A stretch of DNA of 64,000 nucleotides from Manis javanica (taxonomy: Eukaryota > Chordata > Mammalia > Pholidota > Manidae): contig NC_133158.1 in the NCBI RefSeq assembly GCF_040802235.1, positions 153,028,401 to 153,092,400 on the forward strand. The letters are read 5' to 3'. Shown in pieces: positions 1 through 13,150 of the stretch. The position numbers and the translations under genes are program-made. Below the pieces are notes generated by a model. The model had not been told where the DNA came from. It was given only the letters and a program-made list of their open reading frames with translations, and did no database searches. The first letter of the stretch is position 1. Each line of letters starts with the position of its first letter.

Positions 1-644
1 CTTTAAAAAAAAAAAAAAGACAGAATCATGTGTGTTATGTGACTTACAAAAGAAAACATAGCTACCAGGAGAACTTAATCGACCATCCACTGGGGGAGCA
101 AACAGTAGAAATTTAGCTTTAGGGAACAGAAAATAATCCCCCCTGAAAACCATCTTGTTACAATGGTAAGAAAATTAATGGTAAAAGTAATGAATCCAAC
201 AAGAAAGCCATGATTCTTGGCTGGAAATAAAAGAGCTAGGTTTCCCCCACTTGGTAGAGGATATCATATGGTTCTGGTGATACATCTATCTGGGATTCCT
301 AAAAACTACACCTTCTTTGCAAATGACGAGGGTCTATCAGACTTGGACATGCCCTAAAATTGTTTCAAGTTTCACCTGGCAGTATCATTCCTGCATGACC
401 ACCCTTTTTTGCTTTTCTGTGACAGTTAAAATCAGATTTAAATGAGTATCAAGGAAAACAATGATAGGAACAAGTTACCAAAGAAAGTGAAATGAATCTA
501 AGGAAAGCATAAGCAGTCTCTCCATTAGAGCTGCCGATCTAGAAGTTTCAAGGGTTTGAATGGGAGCAAATTTAAAAAGAAAAAACATACACTTATAAAT
601 GCTACAGGACTAATTACTTATTTGTCTTAAAAATTACTGAGCAT

Positions 645-1500
645 CTTCTGTATGCCAACTACAGTCCTAGGAGATCCAGCACTGAACAAATCTGACTAAG
701 TTTCTCATGCAGAAATCTGATGGCTGGGCATGAGTGAAGACAGGCAATTAATAAATCAAGATATACCATGAGCTCATGTTATATTTTAATTTATTAATTG
801 TATTAAGAGCTATGAGAAAAATAATGCAAGAAAATATAGCATAGTGACGGGGTGCTGATGTTTTGACTGCAGTGGTCTCAGAAGGCTTCTCTTAAGCAAT
901 GCCATCTGAGCTAAGACAGCAATGGGTGGGTGGGAAGCAGGCCACGTGGACATCTGAGGGTGGGAGGGACAGCGGCACCCTCAGGTCAAGGCCCTGCAGT
1001 AGCAACATGAGCACAGGCTGCTGGCACTGGCCGAGGTACACATCCCAGTGAGACAGGGGCCATCAGAGGATTCTGAGCATAGGTGTGGAGCGTGACTTAC
1101 GTCCTGGTAACAAGGTAGAAAGCTGTCATTAGAGCAAGAACAAAAACACCATTAGCCAGAGGCTCTGGAAACAGAACAGGCAAAGGTGGTGGTGCTTCAG
1201 GGCAGTGGCGGCAGAGGCAGAACGACTACTGGTAGGATCTGATGTTTTGTAAGTAAAGTGGACAGATTTGCTGAGGGACTGAATGTGGAGTCTGGAGAGA
1301 AAGATAAAAGACCAGAATGACAAAATTATCCACCCAGGGACTACACGTAACATTTACTAAGGAGAAGTCTGAGGAGGACCCAAGTTTAGGGATGGTGAGA
1401 AATCAAGGCTTTGATTTGATATACATTAGGTTTCAGATGCCTATCAATCATCAAAGTGGAGATGGCTCATGAGCAACTGGATGTCCAGGCTCCAGAGAGA
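645..1500 (+). repeat. Ancient interspersed repeat, unnamed family A, copy 1
   Basis: Runs from text like 'actgagcatcttctgtatgcc', through a purine-rich middle ('gaaggcttctcttaagcaatg'), to 'gtttcagatgcctatcaatc'. The same order of motifs recurs near 2.4, 22.3, 36.3, 37.8 and 50.4 kb. I recognise it as a common old mammalian repeat but cannot assign the family. Ends are approximate. Confidence 0.55.
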
Positions 1501-2419
1501 AGTATTAATAAGTGCATATATACATAAGCATAAAATATGAACACACATAAATAACAAAATTGTAAGTACATATAAAATATAAAGACAATTGCACATATAT
1601 GTTTGAGTATATGAATGAAGGGAAGTCCAAGAAGGAAAACATGAAGAAGGAAGGAGAGAAACATGAACATTACACTGTTTATGCTTCGGCACCACTTGAA
1701 AATATTGTGATGAGAATATATTACTTCAGTAATCAAAAGGGAGCATTTCTTTTGTTTTCCCCAATAATAAGCAGGTGATGAAATAGCTGACAAAAAACAA
1801 ATTAGAAGTACAGAATTAACAAAATACTACTGTGAACATTCAGAGACAACCATTGTTAACTTTGGGGATTATTCCCTCCCATTTTTTTCCCCTAGATATT
1901 TAAGTATTGTCTATAAAATACAGTTTTTGTTTCTTTTTCAGGACAGGTCATTTTTGCTTGTCTGTTTTCACACACACAAGAAAATGCTGAACTTAAAGGT
2001 GGCAACCATGGAATTCAGCCACGTTTTCTTTTGTTTTTGCATGTAAGTTTTCATGTGTTTGGAGTGGGCTCCACTTCCCAGCTCCTCAGGAGAGCGGAGC
2101 CCAACCCCCCCACTCCCTGACTCACTCATCTAGTTGGGTGCTGCCTAGCATCTCAGGACAGCTGCACTTCCTCTCCTTGTTCCTCAGAGCTCTGGAGTTG
2201 GGGCTTCCCTTAAAAAATCATAAACATGTTTCCATTTCATAGTTATTTGTTTATTTAATTTTTAATATTTAATACAGTTATTAGTTACCTAATCTTTAAA
2301 TGGACATCTTTATATATAATTCTCTGTGCACAGTTCTAATGTAACATTGGACCTTTTATAAAGCATGCTTTAGCACCACTTCAATGAGTCAGTCTATTCA
2401 CCAAGAGTGGAGATTCTGA

Positions 2420-3100
2420 CAATAGTTTCCCTTTACTTCATTCAACAAATACCTACCACACACCTGAATGAGCACACACTCCTGCGTGTGTGTGTGTAGT
2501 TCGGGGGGAAAGATGACATAAAATTTTCAAAGGTAATTTCAGACAGTGCAACATGCTGTGAATAAACTAACAACACACAGGAACATAAGCATGAGGAAGG
2601 GGAGGAGAGAGGGAATGCTGTTTGGTTAGGTGGCCAGAGAAAACCTCCTGAGGAAAAGACACTTGAGCCAAAGCCTCAGTGAAAAGGAGGCAGCATGCAA
2701 ATGTCCTAAAGAAGAGCAACCCAACCATGAAGAAGAGGCAATGCAGAAGCCCTGAGAAAGGAGAGAGCCTGGTGGTGGACAGAAGGAAGGCGGTGTGGCC
2801 AGAACAGAAAGGAGGAAGAGGGGGCAGATCATGGTCGGCCTCAGTGGCCACAGGAAAGATTCTGGCTCTTTATTCAAATTGTAATCAGGAAGCATTGTTA
2901 AGTTACAAATAGGGACACAATGTGATCTGATGTAGGCTTACCAAGTAGTGTGGAAATTGTGGAGAGACTAGAATGGAAGAAGCCAAAGTAAAAGCAGGGA
3001 GACAAGTTAGGAGGTGGCCACTGTACCCAGACAAGAGGTGATGGTGCCTTGAACCAGCATCTCAGTAACTGTGGGGTGAAAAAAGTGCTCAGATGCAGGA
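2420..3100 (+). repeat. Ancient interspersed repeat, unnamed family A, copy 2
   Basis: Begins 'cattcaacaaatacctacc'. It includes 'acacttgagccaaagcctca', 'acacaatgtgatctgatg' and 'aagcagggagacaagttagg', characteristic of this family, and ends near 'gaggtgatggtgccttgaac'. Plus orientation, antisense to MED12L. Diverged and family unresolved. Confidence 0.55.
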
Positions 3101-3309
3101 CTTACTTTGAGGTGACCCCAGAGAACCTGAGGAGGTGGGGTCCTGGGCCTGAGTGAGCGCTGAACGGCTCCTCCATGCACACCCTGACTGACCTTGAGCC
3201 TCCCCACTGGCTTATCACTCACCTTGCTGGTTATGTCAACAGGCTCCAGGGAACAGAGACTTGCAGACTCAATAATGAAATGTAAAATGCACCACACTGC
3301 CTCACTTAC

Positions 3310-3469
3310 CTAAATTGGGATCAGTAGCCTGACGTTTCTTAATTTTAGCTTCAGAAATAGCAGAGTAATAGGCACAAGTCATCTTGATCAGCCACGTTGC
3401 TCGAACCATTGGCACGGAATATTTAGCTAAATATGCAAAAACATCTTCTTTTTTACTAAGGATGGGAAC
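3310..3469 (-). CDS. MED12L: MED12L exon 4 (residues 133-185)
   Basis: 160 nt, 53 codons plus one base. The acceptor reads CTTCTTTTTAG before GTTCCCATC; the donor reads AATTTAG/GTAAGT, close to consensus. The product runs from [11 protein letters not shown] through [17 protein letters not shown] and [17 protein letters not shown] to DPNL, which matches the conserved N-terminal region of the MED12 family. The last base (G) begins a codon completed in exon 5, outside the window; GAG for Glu would fit the family. In MED12 this part of the N-terminal third follows the segment that contacts cyclin C/CDK8; a structural role here is inference. No stop or indel is present. Confidence 0.97.
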
Positions 3470-6400
3470 CTAAAAAGAAGTAACATATTTATATTAAACA
3501 CATATTATGTTCATCACTAGGCCAACATTAAGGGGAAGCAAAAGAGAGTCTAAGTCCCTGTTGCCTATAAGAAACTATATCCTTGATAGATTTTTAAACA
3601 CTATGTGCAGCTTAAAAAAAAAATTTAAGCCGATTTTCATTAAGAATCAAAACTATGTTCAGTATATCGGCAGCACATCTTTATCAGTTGTGCATTCTTG
3701 TTTACAAAAAATTATTTTCAAATTCTCAGATACTGATAGCTACTCATCCTATCATCAAAACAGGGAAAATAATTTCCTAACAGTCCTCCAAGGGGTTTAT
3801 CTCAAAATTGGAAGGGACAGATCAAGTGAAAAACTGTCCCCATTCTATGTGTTACCAAATAACATTTTTTTGTATAAAGCTTTCCAACTGTAGCATTTCA
3901 TAAGAATAACAATTTCCAGAAAGCTTCATAAACTGCCTTTAGCCCACAATTTAAAATACAGACTAAAATGATGGATCAGTGAATCTGCCTAATAAACACT
4001 GAGCTAGAAATAGCAGGGTAATTAATTCACTGGTTTAAAGTAGACACTTGAGGCAGTTAATTATTTCTTCCAGACCACAAAGGTGCTATTTAACAAATTA
4101 GTATCCCAATGTACTACTGAATGGTTTGAAAGAGTTAATCCACTCTTCAAGAATTCCTCCTAAGTATCCCAGGAATAGCCCGTTCATCTGTATGCAATTT
4201 ATTCAGTTTCTGAATACAGAGGAAGACATGGGCAGAGTACGTCGGCTCTGATGCAGCAGGTGGGAGCACTGGGACTGAGCTCCATTCCTGGCCCTGGCCT
4301 GTCTGGTTAAACACATCACTCCCAGGCTCTTCATCCATGAATGTGGTAATACCAATGCTGTCGCCTCAGAGACTGGTTAGAAGGGTAAAGCAAAATAACT
4401 ACATGTATTGAAATTATAAGAATTTTTATTCTGTTGCCGGTTTTCAAGATTTCTCCATGGCAGCCACACTGTTTTCAAGCCATGGAGGTGACCCTCTCCT
4501 AAGAGGACCCTCGAGACCACCACCAAGGACATCAAGAACCCTGGTCTTGTGCCCCAAAATCATCTTTGATTTTTCTGCCAGAAATTAAGGCTTCAAACCA
4601 ACTAACCAATTCACATAGCATGGCATTTTTCTCTTAGTCAAATTCTAGCTCAGACAGTGGATTTTTTGCATCATATATATGTTACAAATTTGACTATTCA
4701 CACATTTGATACAAAGTGTGACCCCTAAATTAAAAAACCCATATTTTTTGCACATGACCCTTTAAAACAAACTATTTCACCTCGTTCTTATAGACGAAAC
4801 ATCAAGGTGCTTAAGTGCTGTAGGAAAAGCTTCCTGGTTGGGCACTGAGACGCAGTGTGCCCCACATACTGCACTTTATGGGGAACCTACTAGATCTTTG
4901 GTCAAGTACAGTTCCTGCCTTCAGAACATAACCCCTGTGCATAGGTGGCTACACATCACAAACAGAACCAGAAAGTAGATGAAAGCCACGCAGGTCACAG
5001 CTGTAAGATGCCCACTCCGCAGACCACCGTGATGCATTTTGACAAAGAAATTCCCTAAAAAGTTAGCTTACAAGGCACATCCTTCATGGAGCACAAGACT
5101 CTGTATTTACTATGGTTTAGGCCAGGGATGAGAAAAGCACAGGCTTATATATTCAAGACCTGAGCTGTTCCTTTTCACTAGAACATATAGTATGAGATCT
5201 GTGAGTGAATTTTTAGCATTTAAGGTCAGGTCGCCTCTCATTGAGTATACAAAAAATTACAAGATCAAGGCCTAAAAAATAGGCAAATGCAAAAAAGTAA
5301 AGTTAGTGCCTCCAAAGAAACATTACTAATAGTGTCTTTTATAGATGCCTAAGAATTTCTTTTGAACAGCAACTGAGAGAAAAATTTCTTCTGACCATAT
5401 GAAATGTTTAGACGAAACAGCAAGTAAAACTGAGCTACAGGTCTTATTATTAACAAGCCAAGGTAAACCTTTACCTCAGTGCCTACTGGCAGGACCCTAA
5501 GAGAAATGGTTGGCCCAAATCAAGTGCTTTAGAATTCAGAAGAAAGTTATGTGAAGCAGGTTACTTTATTAAGGAAGAAGACACAGATTGATGGTTTTGT
5601 CAAATTTACACTTTGGGCCAGCTCAGGAAGGAAAATACGTTCACACTGACTCAAGTATGAATTCATTACAGTCATGGATTCAATTTTCGGCAAAAGAAAC
5701 CACCTGACTTTACCTTGTGGCTGAACCTAGGCAATTACTGGACAGTTGTTTGGTTTCTACATAAAGCTAGAGCTGCTTCTAAATACCAAAAGAAAATGAA
5801 GACACATGGCAGATGATGGTTTTCCATCCATCAAAGGGATTCCCTTGAATCAACTTCCCCTGTGGATGCATGTTGCCATCAGCATCCTCTGTTTGCTAAG
5901 CAGTAGCAGAGGCAGAAGAAGACCCCCACAGACCACAGGAATCAAAGTAACCTGAAATGAACACATCATTCCTAGTGAAGTGTTCAAGAGCTAGAAGTAT
6001 AGCTATTCCTAGAGGCCAGAAATCTCGTTTTCCAAATCCACCTGACAGTGATTGAATTAAAAGGCCCTTTACAGGCCACTGTTGACCTCTCTGTGGCTAA
6101 GTCTGTGGAGTACTGTGTATTTATGAATGGAAACCAGGCCTGGAAAACTGACCCATCTCACAGAGGGAACTATTCTGAACCTAGATCAGAGCTGGAAGAT
6201 GACTCAGGAGCTTAACAGGAAAATGAAGGTCGTCTGCACTAAGCCATCTCACAGAGAGGTACCAGAAATTAAAGACAACATATTCGAGCTTTCTCATATG
6301 AAGACATCCAGAGAATGTCACCTTTTACCCAATTCAAAGAGCTTTGCCTTCTCAAGAAGATGATATGCTAAGAAGGGGAGGGGAAGGGATGGACCCTTGA

Positions 6401-7897
6401 AATGCCGAAGAAATGAATACTTTAAGGTATAGTCAATGGTTTTATAAAGAAAACATGTTTAACTTTACAAAGAATTAACGTCAGGGCTTACCTGAGGAAC
6501 ACCTGACTTGGCCAGAGGCAGCTCCTAATAAAGAGAGAAGAACAATGGCTAATACACTGCACCGTGATTCATCTCCCTCCTAAAAGATGAGCGACCACTA
6601 AACCCCTAAAGGAAAGGCATTGATTCCTCACCGTATTCATTTTCAGGAAATAGCCAAAAAATGTATTCTAAAAGTTTATAAAAAAGAGGAAGGTGTCAGG
6701 CTGAGAAGAAGGGGTCAGGCTGGCTACATGGGAGTTGAAGGCACTATGCAACATGGAGCGTATGGATTATGGGTAGAAAGCCATCGAATACCAAAGGATG
6801 CCCTCAGACTTCTACGGCCTTCAGTTACACTTCACAGGCCAAGTGGGCCCGCACGGTAAAGGTTCACCACTGGAAAAGAAATGCTCCATGCTTCAGCCTG
6901 TGTGGAGACAGAGCCACTACCGCTGACTGCTGTTCTTTTCAAGGATTTCAGTTGCCTTTAATGACTAAAATCTATGCAAGGCACCACAATGCTATGGCAC
7001 TAGGGCAAAATAAAGTCAACTGGATCTGTAGGCACTGTTTTCAAAGAGCTACTTGAGAAAACAAGCAAGCAAATTAAAAAAAGAGCTCTCCTTCAAACTG
7101 GGCCTGCACCAAACTAATACACAAAAACTTAATATCAAGAGCAGAAGATGGGCACCCCTAAAACTGAAGGGTGCAGGGAAGATGAGAAAGACCCATGGGG
7201 TTATTTGAAAGGTACATAAGAAGTCAGAGATCAAGACTAGGGGGAGTTTTCTATTTCCATCTAAATTTCAGGACATTTTATATTATTCGGACTCTAAGAT
7301 TGTTGAATCTGTATATCAATTTTCCACTTGAGGAAAATGATCAAAGACAAAAATTTTTAAAGAACCTTCTTACCTCACCCTCCAAAAAAACCAGGAGCTA
7401 TGATTGAATCTGCTTCTTTTGTTCTAAACATTTTCAAAAAGTTTTTCGAGTACACACAGAATCACTCTTTATCTTACTTGTTAGGAAGGAGAGTTAGCTT
7501 AAAAGGTAGTTACTCTTCAAGACATGGAAATAACATCAAAACAAGGATTTCCACACAACAGTTTGGACATCCTGGCCTAAGAAAACTGAAAATGTACACT
7601 GAAATAAATGATGTCTTATTGCCTAGTCTTGATTTTAAAACTGTGTCTACCTAAAGTACACGTAAACTGCTCCCTATGTGCAATGTTTAGGTCCAAAGTT
7701 GTCCTAAGCGTCACATAGCATCAAAATAAAAAGGGAAATGCTTATGTGCAGCACACACCTGGTACAATATACCACCTGCCTTTGAGGCTTTGAGTGTTAG
7801 AGAGAATTGGGGAAGAGAAATATATACTTGAACATTATTTCAAACATCTTTATTTCTATAAGATCACAATTAAAACAATATAAGAAACTCATAATAC
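3470..7897 (-). other. MED12L: MED12L intron 3
   Basis: 4,428 bp between exons 3 and 4, bounded by donor AAG/GTATTA and acceptor TTTTTAG. A MIR-like fragment lies near 4.24-4.40 kb. Most of the rest (3.5-4.2 and 4.4-7.9 kb) is AT-rich sequence in which I recognise neither a repeat family nor a gene. Open frames of 60-130 codons are scattered and unremarkable. Confidence 0.92.
4235..4400 (+). repeat. MIR fragment
   Basis: Retains the MIR order: 'gggactgagctccattcctgg', then 'aggctcttcatccatgaatg', then 'ctcagagactggttagaagg', matching the MIR stretch around 'cctcagtttcctcatctgtaa' and 'gtgaggattaaatgag'. Strongly diverged. Confidence 0.45.
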
Positions 7898-8089
7898 CTT
7901 TTTGGCCAAAATTGCAAGTGGTTTATTTCCTGCTAAGTCAGAGAACCAGCTATGAATCGCACTCTGGGATCGAGCAGTAACCAGCCAATAATTATCTTTA
8001 GCATTAACTTGTGGTTTCTTCTTTCCGGTGTCCTGGAAAGTATTAAGCTTTAATTTCTCAGCTAATATGCTGCTAAAATATGCTCCAAT
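7898..8089 (-). CDS. MED12L: MED12L exon 3 (residues 69-132)
   Basis: 192 nt, exactly 64 codons, phase 0 at both ends. The acceptor reads TTTCCACAG before ATTGGAGCA and the donor AAG/GTATTA, a weaker donor than exon 4's. The product starts [15 protein letters not shown], continues through [19 protein letters not shown] and ends in LAILAKK. The segment around [22 protein letters not shown] is the strongly conserved block of the MED12 N-terminus; MED12 itself reads similarly. Because the length is a multiple of three and both junctions are phase 0, skipping it would remove 64 residues without shifting the frame. Confidence 0.98.
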
Positions 8090-9641
8090 CTGTGGAAACA
8101 AGAGAAAAAGAAGAAAAGGTTTAAAGACAATAAGCAAGTTTGTTAGTGCTGTTTAATATTTTATTTTTTGTCTTCATTGAAAATCTTTAAAAACTGTTCA
8201 TCAAAAAATAAAATGGCAGTTTAAGTCCTTGAAGCCAAGAGATGTGAATTCCTTATACTAACTGTATTGCCAATGGATTTCAGCCCTGGACAAGTTTATT
8301 ATGGATTCAATGAAACCAAAGAATGACAATGTAACGTTCTTGGGGTGAAAGGATTTATACCCAACTTTATTACCACGACAGCAGGTCAATCACTAGAATC
8401 CCGTCCGCTCAGAGCAAGTCTGCATGCAGCAAGGCGGTCTCTGCCTCTGGGCCTCTCTATCCCCTGCAGCCGTCTAAGTCTCTGTCCTCAGCACTGCCAC
8501 CACTCCAGTCTTGCCTCTGCTCTCCTGCAGCCTTGCAGCTGTGCCACCATGTGTATATAGAGCCAATAACAACATATCACCCACAAAGTGTAGTGAGCTA
8601 GCCAACCAGGGCCAGGTGAGAATCCTGGCCGTATGAACCTTCACTTTATCCACACTAACATAATACAAAAATTCCCACAGCACCTTTGTACCACTATTAA
8701 CAAGTAGTTTAAGGAAAAAAGAAGGGCCTTTGAAATTCTCTGTTAAAATAAAATTAATTACATCCTGAATAAATTTCAAGAGAATGGGGTCTGTTTTAAT
8801 CTTCAGCTGTACTTCCTTTTCTTTTCCCCTTTTCAGCATACACACCCATTTGGAGAGAGTATTTTTCCTAAGAGGCATTGCATACAAGAGCAAAAAGCCT
8901 AGTAATCACACAGTAATCATTCTTTTTCTTGTTTCATCTTAATAGCACATATTTTTGGAAAGGGAACTCAGTATTTACACTCAGCGCTTTTTTAAAAAGT
9001 CTAGAGAAATTTAATTGATTTAAATGGCAAATTACAAAAGGTTCAATTGAATTAAACATTCAACATTTTTGATTGGGCTGCCAATTTCATGAGTACAACT
9101 GTTTAAAATGAAAGTGTGTTACCTGCACTGAATGGAGCAAAGTAGCAAAGAAAGCTTCCCTGAATGAATGATTGTAACATTCTCATATTAACCAAATTGA
9201 GAGAAGACAAATGAAGAAGAAAAGAACAAAAAGAATAGGGATAAAGTAATATCTAAAAACTAAGTGAATCCACAGAAAACCTACCAGAATTTCCAAGAAT
9301 CTTATCAAAGCATCACATTTCATACCCTGGGAAGTCTTAATAATGTGATGCAAGCAACAATTTCTAACAAATACCTCCAGTAAAGTTAGCAGACAATGGC
9401 CACCATGATTAAAATAAAATACCTACCCTGGTGAAAAAAGTAAGAATCACTACCTTAATCCTCATAAGTCAATAAATAATTAGACCATAGGTCTGAACAC
9501 AGCTACAAGCAATTTGCCAAGTTTATCTACCAGGGTGAAAAGGTGCTATAACTTCTTTAAAAGTAAATTGGCATTCCTTGATCCTTGTGATTGATGTACA
9601 ATAAAAAAAGTGTGCTTGATGTGATCTGATAATAAATACTA

Positions 9642-10385
9642 CAGTTGGCCCTTGAACAACATGGGCTTGATTGTGTGAGTCCACTTATATGTGGATTTTT
9701 TTCAGTACATTTATTGGAAAATTTTTTGGAAATTTGTGATTTTTTTTTTGTATCATTAATCTACAATTACATGAGGAACATTGTTTACTGGACTACCCCT
9801 ACCACTAAGTTCCCCCAACATTCCCCATTGCAGTCATGGTCCATCAGCATAGTAAGACGTTGTAGAATCACTACTTGTCTTCTCTGTGTTGTACAGCCCT
9901 CCCCATGCGCCCCCCACATTATACATGCTAATCATAAGGCCCCCTTTCTTTCCCACCCCCTCTTATCCCTCCCTTCCCACCTGTCCTCCCCAGTCCTTTT
10001 CCCTTTGGTAACTGTTAGTCCATTCTTGGGTTCTGTGAGTCTTCTGGTGTTTTGCTCCTTCAGTTTTTCCTTTGTTCTTATACTCCACAGATGACTGAAA
10101 TCATCTGATACTTGTCTTTCTCCACCTGGCTTATTTCACTGAGCATAATAATTTGTGATCTTTCGAAAAACCATTTTCTTAAAGAACTTACTTTACTCTA
10201 AGAATACAGAATATAATACATGTAATATACAAAATATGTGTTCATTGACTATTTACGTTACCAATAGGTTTCCAATCAACAGTAGACTATTAGTAGTTTA
10301 GTTTTTGGGAAGTCAAAATTTATATGCAGATTTTTGTGTAGGGGGGTCAATGCCACTGACTCCCATGTTGCCCAAGGATCAACTA
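9642..10385 (+). mobile_element. Tigger-like non-autonomous DNA transposon, split by an L1
   Basis: The left end CAGTTGGCCCTTGAACAAC and the right end, read on the minus strand as AGTTGATCCTTGGGCAAC, form imperfect terminal inverted repeats of about 24 bp, both continuing into CATGGG. The left end is preceded by TA, as expected for a Tc1/mariner-class (pogo/Tigger) insertion. The element proper is about 335 bp, interrupted at 9740 by a 409-bp L1 fragment. The family assignment is from memory; the inverted repeats are directly visible. Confidence 0.75.
9741..10149 (-). mobile_element. 5'-truncated L1 3' end with 10-bp target-site duplication
   Basis: Identical 10-mers AATTTGTGAT flank it at 9731-9740 and 10150-10159. 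A T-run right after the left copy is the poly(A) tail of a minus-strand insertion. The body matches the L1 3' region read antisense ('cttgtctttctccacctgg', 'cttatttcactgagcataat'). It is the freshest-looking L1 piece in the window and lies inside an older DNA transposon, so it postdates it. Confidence 0.88.
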
Positions 10386-11289
10386 TGATTAGAAAAAAAG
10401 AAATCTGAGCTTTACCTTTTCTTCCCCTGAACAAACCAACTTCATAGTGTGTTTTTTTAGCAAATGTTTTCAGAATGTCCAAACACAATAAATCAAATGC
10501 AAAAAGTAAACAAAAACCAGTTGTTTGAAAAGGAATGGCCAATAATAGCAAACTGTTTTAATTTTAAATTTCTCCATCAGTGTTTGGTCTTTGCACCAAA
10601 GGCCTAAACACCTACCTATGCAAATTGTCTTATATGTAGAAGATCCTTATTTGCAATTATGCATAAGCATTTTAATCATAATAAAGGTATAAAAATTCTT
10701 TTTACAGAACTAGTCTCAGCAATATGTTTTATAACTATACTCTCTTCTATGTCTTTAATGATAGCAATGGAACATGGTGACTGCATTTTTTACTTCGTAA
10801 CAAACCTTGTGAGTGTATACATACTGTAAAAAAAGGAGAAAATGCACATGAGACTTAAGAAAAAAAAGTATGATCATTTAATTTTACTATAACAACACTG
10901 TATTTCCATTGTTCTGAAACCAAAAAAGAGCCTCATTCCCAAGTCCCAAAACCTACCTGTTGGGAAAACTGAAGCTCCTACAGCCAGGATCCTCACCTGA
11001 ACCTAAACTATGTGACGATGTAACTGGCTCACTGCTAGGCTACTGCTTCTACACCCACAGGCAATAAGCTATTACTGACTGAGTCACCATATAAAAAGCG
11101 CAGAGGCAGAGATGAAGGAGGGTTACAGACCTGCAGACTGTTGGATGCAGATGTAATTCTAGTGCTCAACCTATTAGCAGGAGAACAAAGCTGTGTATAA
11201 ACCCTTTTACCCCAAGAATGTTCCATTGTCATTCCTCTGTCTCATTGAGTCCATAGTGAACTTGCCTAGGGCTGAAACCCATTGGCAAG

Positions 11290-11750
11290 ACACTACCCCA
11301 AGTAACCACTTTGATTAGTTTCCTGTGTGTCTTTCCAGTGTATCTTTACATGAATACATGAGCAAATGCAAATATATTATTTTTCTCTTAATATGTATAC
11401 CTCCTATGTACATTCAGTAAACATCTGAGAGCCTTTTATATCTGTATGTAGAGAGCCTCTTTATTTTCACAGACACATAATAATGTACTTTGCTGATACT
11501 ACATTTTATTTAATCAAACCCGTTAATGGACATTTGGAATGTTTGTTCCAAACTTGCTATTACAGATCACATTAAAATGAAAGGCCTTTCCTATTTGTTA
11601 TTTCATACATGCACAGCTATAGCTTTCAGATAAATTTCCTGAATTCAGATTGTATGATTCTGTGATTTTAATCAGCACTGTTAAACTGGCCTCCATAAGG
11701 TTTCTATCAATTTGTACCTCCTCAGACAAGGTATGAGTGATAAGGTTCAA
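11290..11750 (-). mobile_element. L1 fragment, antisense
   Basis: Plus-strand text such as 'gttaatggacatttggaatg', 'acttgctattacagatcaca' and 'tgttaaactggcctccataa' is the reverse complement of an old L1 3' untranslated region. No tail or target-site duplication found; ends approximate. Confidence 0.65.
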
Positions 11751-12039
11751 TTTAAAACGTGTTTCCATCCACCCAGAGCTATCTTGAAAATAATTCATTT
11801 GATAAGCAAATGGGGAAAAGTTTAGAGGCTACACCGTAATTCATGTATTTCATATTTATAAGATCAAATTCCCCTCAGAAGGTTTAAATCCTTGAGTAAA
11901 TCTCACAGGACAGGTAATCACAGCAGCAGTTGTAATGGGTGTTATTTCCATTTACTCAGTTATTTAAATTCACATGAAACTTGATACAACTGAGAACAAT
12001 TTGGCAGCTCATATTAAGAGATATAAAGCATTCATACTT

Positions 12040-12405
12040 TGTTATGAACTGAATTGTGTACCCCCAAAATTCAAATATTGGAGCTCTAATCCCAAATGTA
12101 ATGGTATTGGGAGATGGGGACTTTAAAGGTTAAATGAGGTCGTGTGGGGCCCTAATCCAATAAGGTCCTGATAAGAAGAAACACCAGAGACACATGCACA
12201 CAGGGGAGAGACCGTGTGAGGATACAGTGGGAGGCAGCCCAGCGCACACCGAGGAGAGAGGCCCGAGGAGAGACCACAGCTGCCAACATCTTTACCTTGG
12301 ACTTGTGACCTCCAGAACCATAAGTAAATAAATCCTCAGAAAATCAAATTTCTATTGTTTAAGCCGCCCTATTTATTTTGTTATGGCAGCCCTAGCTGAC
12401 TAATA
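12040..12405 (+). mobile_element. MLT1-type (ERVL-MaLR) solitary LTR
   Basis: Matches the MLT1 consensus from memory along its length: 'tgttatgaactgaattgtg', 'aatggtattgggagatgggg', 'gtcctgataagaagaaacac', 'gacctccagaaccataag', 'tttctattgtttaagccgcc' and 'ttatggcagccctagctgac'. Five bases before it (tactt, 12035-12039) and after it (tacct, 12406-12410) match at four of five positions, as expected for an LTR target-site duplication. No internal sequence follows. Confidence 0.85.
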
Positions 12406-12429
12406 TACCTTCTAACCAAATGAATACGC

Positions 12430-12800
12430 TTCTGGGAATTTATCCTGTAGAACAAAAGCCAAATGTTCAAATACAACAATAACTACTTTATAAATAATCA
12501 TAAACAATTGACAACAGGCTAATTGGTATGTACCAGCAGGTTCAGTCCATTATAGCACATAAAAGATAGAATGTTATCTATCCATTAATTATTATTAATA
12601 TGAATACTTCGGCCTCAAGGAAAAGTACATACAAAATAATGTTACATTTTTTTAGAAATATAAAGAAGAAATTCTGGAAATGGATGGTGGTGATAGTTGT
12701 ACAACACTGTGAATATACTTACTGTCAAAGAACTGTATGCTTAAAAATATTAAAATCATAAATTTTATAATGTATATTTTACCACAATAAAAATAAACAC
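12430..12800 (+). mobile_element. L1 3' end fragment
   Basis: 'tggtggtgatagttgtacaa', 'cactgtgaatatacttactg' and 'tttaccacaataaaaataaa' are typical of old L1 3' untranslated regions in sense orientation. It begins immediately after the MLT1 LTR. Confidence 0.65.
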
Positions 12801-12959
12801 AAATGCAACACACACATAATTGTGGTCACAATGTCAAAAAGTGTATCAAGATGGAAAATGACAAAACTGAAAACACTGTATTTAGTTGATGGGAATCTGT
12901 AGAAAATGCTTCTATTTTTTTTCATATCATTTAAATATTTCAGGTGATACTTTAGTAAA

Positions 12960-13150
12960 TTATCATTACATATGCATATGTGTACATTTGCACACATAAA
13001 GAGATCAGGAATGATACACAAACCTTTAACAATGATTATCTCTAGGGAAATATAAGTTAGTATAGAAATAAGTATGTTTTTTTTTTCTTTTTATTTGTCT
13101 GATGCAGATGTGTTCAAAAGTTACAATATTCAGAAAATAAAAATAACTCA
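12960..13150 (+). mobile_element. L1 3' end fragment
   Basis: Contains the L1 3' region motif around 'aacaatgattatctctaggg' followed by a T-rich block and 'gttcaaaagttacaatattc'. Sense orientation; possibly part of the preceding L1 with rearrangement. Confidence 0.55.

Larger units (their letters stand above)
1..3309 (-). other. MED12L: MED12L intron 4 (partial)
   Basis: Non-coding DNA downstream of exon 4, cut by the window edge. It holds two copies of an unnamed ancient repeat, an AT-rich stretch at about 1500-1620, a short TG run near 2488-2500 and an A-run at the very start. The rest (about 1-640 and 1800-2420) shows nothing I can identify. Short open frames here lack any recognisable protein signature. 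Confidence 0.9.

Noticed and set aside
3655..3685. U6 snRNA-like start (tcggcagcacat)
   Set aside because: Only about 12 bases match; the rest of U6 is absent.
9645..10094. 149-codon frame
   Set aside because: It runs across the boundary between the Tigger-like element and the antisense L1, so it is a chance frame in transposon DNA.
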